A DNA stretch of 64,000 nt, from assembly GCA_963921425.1 (NCBI GenBank), contig OY992835.1:19406001-19470000 (forward strand), in the 5' to 3' direction. The position numbers and the translations under genes are program-made. Positions 37,454 to 48,099 of the stretch are shown in pieces. The stretch comes from Dryas octopetala (taxonomy: Eukaryota > Streptophyta > Magnoliopsida > Rosales > Rosaceae). Numbering within the stretch: the first letter of the stretch is position 1; each line of letters opens with the position of its first letter. The notes beneath the pieces were generated by a model that was given only the letters and a program-made list of their open reading frames with translations, did not search any database and was not told the DNA's origin.

Positions 37454-37533
37454 CTCTCGCCGTCGCGATCTTCCTCTCGCCGTTGCGGTCTTCCTCTCGC
37501 CGTCGCGGTCTTCCTCACGCCGTCGCGATCTTC
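37454..37533. repeat. 20-bp minisatellite, four copies
   Basis: Four tandem units like CTCTCGCCGTCGCGATCTTC with few differences, in the GC-rich part of the hAT element. Confidence 0.85.
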
Positions 37534-38503
37534 TTCTCGCAAACAGCCCTAACCCTGTGTCCGTCGCCGACTCGCCCTCGCCATCTTCCTCCTTTCCCCA
37601 TACTCGTGAATCACCCAGAAATCCGCCGCACTAAAAAACACAACCCAGAACCCGGTTGGAGATTCGCGGGGGCGAATCGTCATTCCCGGCAGTGACGAGG
37701 TGCGAGACGCCGAGACCTGCCAAGTTCTGCTCGCCATTTCTCTCTGAGCGCAGAGGTGCCATCGGATTTCTCATCCGATCAACGGAGGAGGAAAATCAAG
37801 GTTTTGCCGATTTTCCCTCGCCGGAGTTGCCTTTGATTCCGGCGACGTCTGGATCATCCACCACCCCACTCAGCTTCCTCTTGACTTCATGAACACGATG
37901 GTGGTCTCCGATTGTTCATCGGCCACCACAACGGCCGAATCGAAACCCTAAAGGCCGGCGGCTCCTCCTCTTCTGTCCAGCGAATTCAATGGTGATTTTA
38001 GGCAATTAAGGGTATAATTTCAAACAGTGCACCGGACCAAACTGGAACTGTTCCAGTGCAGTTTGGTCCAATTCTGATCGAAAATTTCCAGTTCTATAGC
38101 ACTGGACTGGACTGGATAACCTCCACAGTCCAGTCCACAGTTTGGGGGGTGCACTGGATTGTACCGGACCGTGCCCACCCCTAGACGTGGTGCCTACTCG
38201 CAGGCTATATTGATCATTTCACTCAACACTCTAATTTTGCCGCATGGACTTAAAATGAGACCCACCCTTGAAATTTAATATAAAACATAAAAATTAAAAT
38301 AAAAAATTTAATAAAACTTAACAACGAGATTCAAAATACTGAAATTCTAGCAGTCAATATTCCATTATTCCTGAGGCACACGGTACACCGCACCCAAATA
38401 AAGCTAGACGACTTCAATTAATGGATACAAAATTTGCAAAGCTAGCTGTCGCCAGTTTTGAACATTAATTATTAAATACTGCCAGCTCTATTATTCAACA
38501 TCG

Positions 38504-38526
38504 ACGCGGCATACCCTGTATATAAA
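38504..38526 (+). promoter_or_regulatory. CGCG box and TATA box of XTH copy B
   Basis: ACGCGGCATA at 38504 followed by TATATAAAGGG at about 38517, 85 bp before the ATG. Confidence 0.6.
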
Positions 38527-38610
38527 GGGCTGCACAACTCGAATTATAGCATCAAACATTAGTTATATATCCATTCAATCCTCTCTCTTGCAAACACCAA
38601 ATTAACCAAG

Positions 38611-39700
38611 ATGTCTTGTTGTAAGGTCTCAATGGTTTCATTCTTCTTACTTAGTTCTCTAATGGCTGCTGCCTCAGCTGGTAATTTCTATGAAGACTTC
38701 GACATCACATTTGGCGATGAACGTGCTAAGATCCTCAACGGAGGACAACTTCTCACTCTCTCCCTTGACAAGTTTTCTGGGTCGGGTTTCAAATCCAAAA
38801 ATGAGTACCTTTTTGGAAGGGTCGACATGCAGATCAAGCTGGTGTCTGGCAACTCAGCTGGCACTGTCACTGCATACTATGTACGTTTTTACTACTCTCA
38901 ATCCTCATCTTTGTAATTAATTTTGATTGTGCTACGTACTCTTAATTTTGTCTTTCAATTTTATATACTTTAGCATTAATGCTAATATATGCTTATATAT
39001 GTGCACTTGTGCAGTTATCTTCACAAGGTCCAACTCATGATGAGATTGACTTTGAGTTTTTGGGCAACTTATCAGGAGACCCCTACACTCTCCACACCAA
39101 TGTGTTCAGCCAGGGCAAAGGGAACAGAGAACAACAGTTCCATCTTTGGTTTGACCCCACGAAGGCCTTCCACACCTACTCCATTGTTTGGAACACCCAA
39201 CGCATCATGTAAGAACTATAGCATGGTTCACCTTCATTAATTACAACATTATTTAGAAGCTTAATTTCTAATATACATATGCAATTGTTAATTTGTTCAG
39301 ATTCTTGGTGGACAACATTCCAATCAGAGTGTTCAACAACTTGGAATCAGTTGGTGTAGCATTCCCCAAAAACCAACCCATGAGGATATACTCAAGCCTG
39401 TGGAATGCTGATGACTGGGCTACAAGAGGTGGGCTTGTGAAGACTGATTGGACTCAAGCTCCTTTCACTGCCTCTTACAGAAACTTCAAGGCCAATGCTT
39501 GTGTTGGCTCCTCCTGTCTCTCCTCTACATCTACCAATTCCTTAGATCAAGACAGTGCATGGCAGACTCAAGCGCTTGATGCTGCAGGCCGAAACAGGCT
39601 TCGATGGGTGCAGCAAAAGTTCATGGTCTACAACTACTGCACTGACCTTAAACGCTTCCCCCAAGGCCTCCCTGCTGAGTGCAGACGATCAAGGTTCTAG
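38611..39700 (+). CDS. Xyloglucan endotransglucosylase/hydrolase, XTH22/TCH4-like, copy B
   Basis: Exons 38611-38880, 39015-39208 and 39301-39700, 287 residues. Signal peptide 1-24. [10 protein letters not shown] at 98-107 with E100, D102 and E104, then the N-glycosylation site at N108. XET_C domain with its cysteines and the RRSRF end. It shares [16 protein letters not shown] in exon 3 with copy A rather than with copy C, although its intron 1 differs from both. Intact; it faces away from copy A across the hAT element. Confidence 0.93.
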
Positions 39701-41039
39701 TCTCCTTCACAGAGACCAGAAGCCACAGGATCACATATCCCAGTTCTCATGTCTACCATTCATTAATTCTTTGTGTCATACTTCATTCAATTATGAAATA
39801 TTCTTTCATTCGTTGTGCAAATTAAATACAGATTTTGTAACATCATCTTAATTTGCTTTTTTCCTTCCACCTCCCACAACTTTGTACTATTTTCTTGCAA
39901 TAAATTGAAACTATAGAACCAAGTACATGATTATTCTTTCATTATCATAGTGTTTCCGGGGAATTTATTAGCAGGTAGAATTAGTATCGGCTTCAGGCAA
40001 GAGTAATACACCAATCAATGGTTATCATTCTATGTGAACCCATTATATCCAAAAGTGAAAAGTGTAATTGTATGACATACAAGATTGTATGATAGAATTT
40101 TCTCAAAGGCAATCACCTACACCTCAATATTAATTTGGTGGACGATGGACCACATGAGATAGCTGGACAAGTAACAACAGCTACCCACTCTTATTTGCCT
40201 AAGTACTAACTGCGAGAATGTGCATTGTTGTTTAATGTTGGAAAATTATAGCTCTGTGTAAGTGCTTATAAGGATTTAAGTCTCTTTACCGGCACATTAC
40301 CAATTAGTTTTGAGTTAGATGCTTCAATTTGCTTTAGTAATTCTCTTTTATATTTTAACTCGATCAATTTTCTAAATCCATACTCCATATCACGAGAGAG
40401 AATCATATATTCATCAATTAGTTAATTACTCTAATAATTATAATCTCATTAATTTATGTTTGATGTGAGAAACTACTGCAAGTGGTAATGCTAGGATAAT
40501 ACTTTGTCATATATATACATAAACAAACATAAAAAGGTAGCACTGACGTCCATTATGCTTCTTCTAAAGTGATTGAATTTTACGACCGTGTATAGTTTTT
40601 TAACGGCCGCTGCTAACTGTGTATAAATTGTAATCCAGTTTATCATTTTACAATACAAATAGAAGAAGTGCATAATAACAAACTGAGAGTGTGAATAGCA
40701 TTCTCCTCTTTAATTAATTTGTTCCCAATTAAGCCTAAATAAGATTATTTTCTAGATATTTAATTTGAAAGAGATTGTACGTACTCCTGTTTAGTTTCCT
40801 GTTTTATATTCTTGTAAATCAGATCACAAGTTTTACTTGGTATATATTACAAAATTGTCACGATGACTTTAGTGGTAAATTGGTAATTAGCGTTAGCTAC
40901 GTGCATGGTGCGCAGCGCAGCCTAGTTAGGTATATAGATCAAAGAAAGTGACAGATCAGCATACAATACCACCCAACGCGCAAATACGTTGTTGTTATTG
41001 TCCATGTGTTGTAGGTAGCTCCAAGTCCCCTACGTCACG
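39701..41039. other. XTH copy B 3' flank and duplicated spacer
   Basis: The 3' UTR runs to about 39840. Parts of 39960-40260 resemble 42060-42250, and 40440-41160 resembles 42840-43640, so the spacer belongs to a tandemly duplicated XTH unit. No other gene. Confidence 0.5.
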
Positions 41040-41330
41040 TACCAACGTTGCAACCCAAACTCTGCCTTCCTATATATATGCTGCTTCCTTTGCTAGCAAA
41101 TAAAGCTAGCTTTCATATCTAATTTGCATATATATTACCTGTCGCCAGTTCTCAACTTTAATTATTAAGACTGACTGGGCCAGAAGATCAAGGTTCTAGT
41201 AGTTTTCTGAAGAGACCAGAAGCCACAGCTGAATGCATTCAATCTTTGTGTTATACGTACATACTTCATTTATTTAAGAAATATTCTTTCACCTACATAT
41301 TTTATTCATAACTTACTAACTAGTTAGTTT
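41040..41330 (+). pseudogene. XTH relic, promoter joined to gene end
   Basis: Sequence matching XTH promoter (CTGCCTTCCTATATATATGC, then GTCGCCAGTTCTCAACTTTA, AATTATTAA) runs straight into a scrap of exon 3 (GACTGGGCC) and then the gene end AGAAGATCAAGGTTCTAG with the usual 3' UTR (AGAGACCAGAAGCCACA). Nearly the whole coding region, both introns and the start have been deleted. It is a third tandem unit between copies B and C. Confidence 0.75.
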
Positions 41331-41336
41331 TAGAGC

Positions 41337-41369
<33 letters not shown>

Positions 41370-42364
41370 TTTTGCAACATCAATTCATATTGATTCGGTT
41401 TTTTTTCTTTTCCTAAAATTTTTGTTTTCTTTTACTTATAAACTGAATTCAAATTATGGAATTCAATACTTAATTAAATTATAATTGTTCCAATGGCCAA
41501 ATAAAAATGATAATAGTTCAATTTTCTTCAGCACTCATATCATAGTATTTTCTTGCAGGAACACTTAATTCCCGCGTGCAATAAATGACCTACGAATAGA
41601 AATAATCCTAAATCAAACTGAGAAGTAGCAAAGTCAAAAAGAGGATTCCTCTCTTCTTTCTCTCATCCAAAACCATGCATGAGACTTTCATCTTGCACGG
41701 CTCCTAATTAAGTGATAAAAGAAAGAAGAACTCGTCTTTTAATTTCTTTTTTGATTACGATTATATTTGTGAATTTATTAAAAGTGCCGAACTTGATTTA
41801 CGTAAACTCCCAACTAATTAAAATCTCATTCAAATTTGACAATTTTTTTACTATACAACTTTGTTATATCCCATACAATTACATTTAACAGTGGCTATCA
41901 TTCTATACCATAAAGGAGAAATATTAACTCAAACTCAAGTTACGGTCCCAAATTTGATATTGGGTTGGCATTTTCTCAATCCAAACTCAAGTTATGCTCC
42001 CTTGACCTACAAGACATGCATTGACATCATATCCAATATATATATTACATTCCAGCTGTATTAATTTGGTGGATGATCATATCATGGACCACATCAAATT
42101 AATAAAATGGCTGGACAAGTGACAACATCTGCGTTGTAGAAAACCAGTTGCCACGAAATCAAGGAGAAATTAAACATCATCGATCTCTCTTGCTGGGTAC
42201 AGCCACACACCCTTATATACCTAACGAACGTACTCTCTTTTGAAGGTTTATATTTTAGCTCAATTTTCTCAGTCCATATATACTCCATATCCCCAAGAAA
42301 GAATCAAATATTATATTCCTTCATTAATTAGTTAATTAATTATAATCTCATTGATTATTTAATT
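41331..42364. other. Spacer between XTH relic and copy C
   Basis: AT-rich with a (TA)n run near 41343-41368; partly homologous to the spacer after copy B. No gene. Confidence 0.4.
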
Positions 42365-42827
42365 AAAAAATTAGGATTAAATACTAAATATCAATAATTT
42401 TTCAATAAAACAGCAAAACAATAATTTTTTTTAGTTTAGGTACTAACCTAGAGGCTAGAGTAAGACATTTTGGATTAGTTTACAAATTAGTTTGTTCTAC
42501 AGTTGTGATTATTCGACAGTTATAGTTGTGAATGTTTTAAATTCAAAAATTCAAAAATTGTAAAAATTTAATGCTTTTGATTTAGGCTTGGAGGATGAAG
42601 TCCTATAACTCAGAGACTAAACATTAAAATTTAAGCCTTACAAATATTGGAAAAACAACAAATTAATAAAAAAGTTATGATTGTTAGACAGTTATAACTC
42701 GGTATAACCATGTTTTTCAAAGTTAGTATCTAAACTGAAATTTAGTATTTAAAGTGAAATGATATAAATATTTTGGTGATTAAAATAAAAAAATATTACA
42801 ATTTGGTACTTAAAATCAATAAATATT
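42365..42827. mobile_element. AT-rich dispersed repeat, second copy (MITE-like)
   Basis: Similar along its length to the repeat in P450 intron 2 (22940-23345). Possible 9-bp target duplication TATTTAATT (42356-42364 and 42828-42836), which is weak evidence because the region is AT-rich. Degenerate inverted ends of about 40 bp. Confidence 0.65.
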
Positions 42828-43654
42828 TATTTAATTCATATTTCGATGTGACACAACTACTGCAAGTGTGGTAATGGACCTTTACGGGCTACCTAGGATT
42901 ATACTACTTTGTCACATATAAACTAGCATAAAAAGGTAAAGAAATTTTCATAAAATTGAACCTATAGCTTTTAACATAGGGAGATTTTAGGTGACGTCCA
43001 TTCTGCTGCTTTTAAAGTAATCAAATTTTACAGACATGCATAGTTTTTTAAAGGCATCTACTATTCACAATTTCAGTCTATCTGCACTCCAAATTTAGTA
43101 TTTTATTATTTTATAATACATACAAAGTGTATAATGACAAACTAAAAGTGTGAATAGCATTTTCTTTCTTAATCTGTTCCTAATTAAAGCCTAAAAAAGA
43201 TTCTCTTTGAGATAGTACTCCTGTTTAGTTTCTTGTAAACCATGTCACAATTAAGTTTTACGTGGTATCACGAAATTGTCACGAGAACTTTAGTGTTGAT
43301 AAGTGTAATTTAACTTTAGTGTCAGCTACTTGCATGCTGCGCAGCCTAGTTGGTTAGGTAGATCAAACAAAGCGACAGAGCACTCAACGCGCAAATACGT
43401 TTTCGTTTTTGGCCATAAGTTGTAGGTAGCTCCAAGTCTCCAACATCACCAACTAAAATGCTTATACACACCCCAAACTCTGCCTTCCTATGCTGCTTCC
43501 TATATATGCTAGCACCTACTCAATATTCATGGGGCACCGCCACACCCAAATAAAGCTATCTAGCTTTCATTATTAAGCCTTATCTAATTTGCAAACCTGT
43601 TGCCAGTTTTCAACTTTAATTATTAAATACAGCTGCCAAAATCTTTAATCATCA

Positions 43655-43709
43655 ACGCGGCATATATGCTTGCTACAACAACTACTACTACTACTCTTAT
43701 ATATAAAGG
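43655..43709 (+). promoter_or_regulatory. CGCG box and TATA box of XTH copy C
   Basis: ACGCGGCATA at 43655 and TATATATAAAGGG at about 43698, 120 bp before the ATG. A further AACGCGCAAATACG lies upstream (43387), with a counterpart at 40976. Confidence 0.6.
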
Positions 43710-43825
43710 GATGCAGAACTCTAGTTATACCACCAAACATCAACCATTCACTCCTCTCTCTTTGAAAATAATTAGCTTATTCTCTTGCATGCTCTCGTCT
43801 GCAAACACCAAACTACCAAAGCAAG

Positions 43826-44200
43826 ATGCCTTGTTGTAAGCTCTCAATGTTACTTCTTCTTGCTTTCTTTTTAGTTACTTCTCTGATGGCTATGGCTGCC
43901 TCAGCTGGCAATTTCTATCAAGACTTTGACATCACATTTGGCGATGAACGCGCTAAGATTCTCAACGGAGGACAACTTCTCACTCTCTCCCTTGACAAGT
44001 TTTCTGGGTCGGGTTTCAAGTCCAAAAATGAGTACCTTTTCGGAAGGGTCGACATGCAGATCAAGTTGGTGCCTGGCAACTCAGCTGGCACTGTCACTGC
44101 ATACTATGTACGTACTCTCAATCCCTCTTCCATTGTGATTGTGCTATACTTTGAACTTTGTCCTTCAATCAATTTCATATATATATTTGCATTAATACTA

Positions 44201-44237
<37 letters not shown>

Positions 44238-44927
44238 GCAGTTATCTTCACAAGGTCCAACTCATGATGAGATTGACTTTGAGTTCTTGGGCAACTTATC
44301 TGGAGACCCCTACACTCTCCACACCAATGTGTTCAGCCAGGGCAAAGGGAACAGAGAACAACAGTTCCATCTTTGGTTTGATCCCACAAAGGCCTTCCAC
44401 ACCTACTCCATTGTTTGGAACACCCAACGCATCATGTAAGTACTATAGCATGGTTCACCTTCATTAATTACAACATTATTTAGAAGCTTAATTTCTAATA
44501 TACATATGCAATTGTTAATTTGTTCAGATTCTTGGTGGACAACATTCCAATCAGAGTGTTCAACAACTTGGAATCAGTTGGTGTAGCATTCCCCAAAAAC
44601 CAACCCATGAGGATATACTCAAGCCTGTGGAATGCTGATGACTGGGCCACAAGAGGTGGGCTTGTGAAGACTGACTGGACTCAAGCTCCTTTCACTGCCT
44701 CTTACAGAAACTTCAAGGCCAATGCTTGTGTTGGCTCCTCCTGTCTCTCCACTGCTTCTACTACTTCCTTAGATCAAGACAGTGCATGGAAGACTCAAGC
44801 GCTTGATGCTGCAGGCCGAAACAGGCTTCGATGGGTGCAGCAAAAGTTCATGGTCTACAACTACTGCACTGACCTTAAACGCTTTCCACAAGGCCTCCCA
44901 GCTGAATGCAGAAGATCAAGGTTCTAG
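43826..44927 (+). CDS. Xyloglucan endotransglucosylase/hydrolase, XTH22/TCH4-like, copy C
   Basis: Exons 43826-44107, 44242-44435 and 44528-44927, 291 residues. Signal peptide 1-29 or so. [10 protein letters not shown] at 102-111 (E104, D106, E108), N-glycosylation site at N112, XET_C cysteines and RRSRF end. Intron 1 is almost the same as that of the inverted copy A apart from an expanded (TA)n (44200-44232), while exon 3 has its own variants ([16 protein letters not shown]). Intact. Function as for the other copies: secreted xyloglucan remodelling in growing or mechanically stimulated tissue. Confidence 0.93.
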
Positions 44928-45858
44928 TGATCTTCTTCAGAGACCAGATGCTTTCCCTGTTCTCATGTGTATCTATCACTCAATCTTTGTTTTATACACT
45001 TCATTTATGAATTACACTTTCATTTGTTGTACGTGCAAATAAAGATTTTGCAACATCGATCATGTTGCTTCGTTTTGTTTTTCTTCTCCCTCGATTTTTG
45101 TATTCTTTTTCTGTAAACTGAATTCAAATTTCGGAATCAAATAAATACTTGGTTATTGAATTATATTAGTTTCATGGCCAGGTGTATGAGTGGCAATTGA
45201 GTCGTCCTGTGTCATGCTTAGATAGTGACATTGTAGTTTTGCATGTATTGAGTACTAGTAAATTTTAACTCGACCTGTTTAATAAATCATGTCAATGTTG
45301 GCTTCAATATTTTTATGATTAACTATGTTCTGTTCAATCTAGTAAACCATAAACTTCAGGGCTAGTACTCCCTTAATTATCTGTAACCCATATCACAACT
45401 TTAATTTACTTGGTATCACAAAAATAATCAGGAGAACATTTATCATGGAAAAATTTAAATGAGCAATTGGAAGTAGCCATCCCATGTTTTCTAGTAACAA
45501 GACAAAAAAGCAAAAGGAATAGCCATCGCATATATAACATGCATTAATTGACTAGTTGCGACAGCATTATCCATAAATGATGTAGCTAGCTTTGCCTCAA
45601 TCGTACTCACAAATATATCAAAGGCTAGCTTTAGAACTCAAATTACATATACATACACCACCATCAAATGAACAATCTCATCAGTCATATCTCTTTAAAC
45701 CTTAGGCCCCTGCAGGCTCCAACTTAATTTTAAAAACTAGGATACAATCTAACAATTTGGATTGTATTCTAAGTCTTTTCTTTTAAAAATCTGAAAACTT
45801 GTTTAATTAGTGTTAAACTCTCTAGCTTGTTCTGTAGGGAATCGCCAAACTAATTAAT
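44928..45858. other. 3' flank of XTH copy C
   Basis: 3' UTR to about 45060, then AT-rich spacer; no other feature. Confidence 0.45.
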
Positions 45859-46880
45859 AATGTCTTCTCCTAAGGTCTCAATGATACTTTTGTTTTCTTT
45901 GGTCATAACTTGTCTGATGGCCATGCATGGCTGCCTCAGCTGGTAATTTCAATCAAGACTGACATTATATTCGGTGATCAACGTGCTGAGATACTGGAGG
46001 ACGGACAACTTCTTACTCTCTCCCTTGACAAGGCTTCCGGGTTGGGTTTCAAATCCAAAAATGAGTACCTATTTGGAAGGTTTGACATGCAGATCAAGCT
46101 GGCGCAAGGGAACTCAGCTGGTACGTACTGTCACCACGTTTTATGTAACTTTCAATCCCTACTCATCACCTTCTATTGTCCTTCATTTAATTTCAAATTC
46201 ATATAAAGAGAAAGATTTTGGCATGTTATGTTTGCCAATCAATCTAAACCATTGATTAAGTGAAATCTTGTTTAAATGTGCAGTGTACGTAGATTGATAA
46301 TCTGACAACATAATATGCCAGACTCGATCATCCTACTAATATTGTCTGAAAACATAATATGTTAGATTGTCGTACTATTGCTAATTTGTTTTATAAATAC
46401 ATGCATGCATGCAGTTAACTTCTCAAGGTGACAATCATAATGAGATTGACTTTGAGTTTCTGGGAATCCCTTCACTCTTCATACCAATGTCTTCGCCCAG
46501 GGAAATGGGATCAAGGATCAACAATTCCACCTGTGGTTTGATCCCACACAAGACTTCTACACCTACTCCATTGTATGGAACAGCTACCGCATTATGTAAG
46601 TATCATTGATATGTAAGCGGGACTATATTTTCTGATCACATTACAGATCACATCTCTAATAAAGATAGACCCACATAACCCACATTTACTGCTGAAGGAA
46701 TTTGGATCCTCTCATTTTTCTAATACATGTAACACATATTCTTGGTGGATAACAGTCCAATCAGAGTGTTCAACAACTTGGCATCATTTGGTATCCCATT
46801 TCCTAAGAACCAACCCATGAGGCTCTACGCAAGTTTTTGGAATGCCGATGACTGGGCCACACAAGGTGGGCGTGTTTAAC
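45859..46880 (+). pseudogene. Decayed XTH copy D
   Basis: Recognisable XTH exons in order: exon 1 from the ATG at 45859, exon 2 from 46415, exon 3 from about 46738. Exon 1 is out of frame near the signal peptide. In exon 2 the catalytic motif reads [10 protein letters not shown] and a frame-shifting deletion removes the glycosylation region. Exon 3 stops after GGRV, so the XET_C domain is gone. More diverged than copies A-C, so it is an older duplicate and cannot give a working enzyme. Confidence 0.88.
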
Positions 46881-46889
46881 ATGCCTTTC

Positions 46890-48090
46890 GAACGACTAGA
46901 GACCCCAGAGGCATAAATTGAACAGCAACACCGGTGGTCTGTATTTTTTAGATACTCCTTTATATCTTCTTGTTTAATTTCTGGTAGGGCATTTGCTTAG
47001 ATGTCCTCATCCGGCAAGACCCTGATCACAACTTTTACTTGGCATCAGAAAAATAGTCAGGACAACATTTATGGTGAAGGAAGCTAGTTTGTCGCTTTGC
47101 CACAACTTAAAGTTACAAAAGGAAGCCACCGCATTGGAATTTCAATAATGAATATTCTAAAGATTGAGTGAACTCACGAGTATCAAGTGCAACCAGTGCA
47201 GGCATGTATAGTAGAGAAGACCACATACACCACCAGCAAATTAAACCTGTCACCAGCTCTGAATTCTGAAATAAGTTCATGTTCCGAAAGCTTTTGACAA
47301 CTCGGGCATTACCCGCGGAGTCAACATCTAACTTTCTTTGTGGCTCATTTATTATGAATAAAAAACAAGAGATTTTGACCAATCTTCCATCATGCTTTTG
47401 CTTCTGTATCTGTAAGAACTTTTTGCCTTCACCAACTTGCAAACAGTTAGAGAACAGGGGAGGACCAACCTACACATAATCTTCTGATGTCTACAGATCT
47501 CTGACCTCTACCTGTGTGATCTAGTTTCAATTCCCACTGCCCTCTCAAACACATACTCAAATTAACCTTTTGTCAAGTGGTTGTTGTAGATCTGACTTTT
47601 CAATTAGTGAATAGGTTACTACTCCGACAGTACGAATATAAATGCCTGGCAAACCCCACCCCAGTCTATAATTTTTCCATTTCATATTCCTTCCTTTCTG
47701 TTTCATCTTTAATCTGCTAGGATGTCTCCAGTCTTCAACTTAAATTTTTGCAACTACAATCTCCCTTTAGAAAAGATGAAAACTGGGCTTTCCAACTCTG
47801 TTCCATGATGGGACTTTTTTTGGCCACAACTCAAAATTGAAATTAATATTACAAAAATAACAGGTACAGTAAAGATCGATGAATCCGATTACAAGAACTC
47901 AGATTGGGAAAAGAAAACTAAGATTTCTTCACGATGAATCAGATGCAAATATGCAATGTAGTAGATACAATTACAATATCAGCTAATAGAATGATTATAG
48001 AGTTGTAAAGCAACTGTTACAATCCAAAATATGTCAAGATTTGTGAATCCTATTACAAGAAACATCAAATAATAACATTTTTGAAATACT
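46890..48090. other. Intergenic, no gene recognised
   Basis: No family found on either strand. Mixed-composition sequence between the XTH array and the putative transcript at 48-50 kb. Confidence 0.4.
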
Positions 48091-48099
48091 CAGCGGACC

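Larger units (their letters stand above)
34656..38183. mobile_element. 3.5-kb non-autonomous hAT element
   Basis: Both ends read TAGGGGTGGGC inward (11-bp perfect terminal inverted repeats) and are flanked by GACGTGGT direct repeats (34648-34655, 38184-38191), the 8-bp duplication typical of hAT transposons. About 100-150 bp of subterminal sequence at each end is crowded with ACCGG/ACTGG motifs in both orientations, as expected for transposase binding. Inside are an AT-rich tandem array, a nested fold-back MITE and a GC-rich stretch (37370-37990) with a 20-bp minisatellite. No transposase frame was found. Confidence 0.88.
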
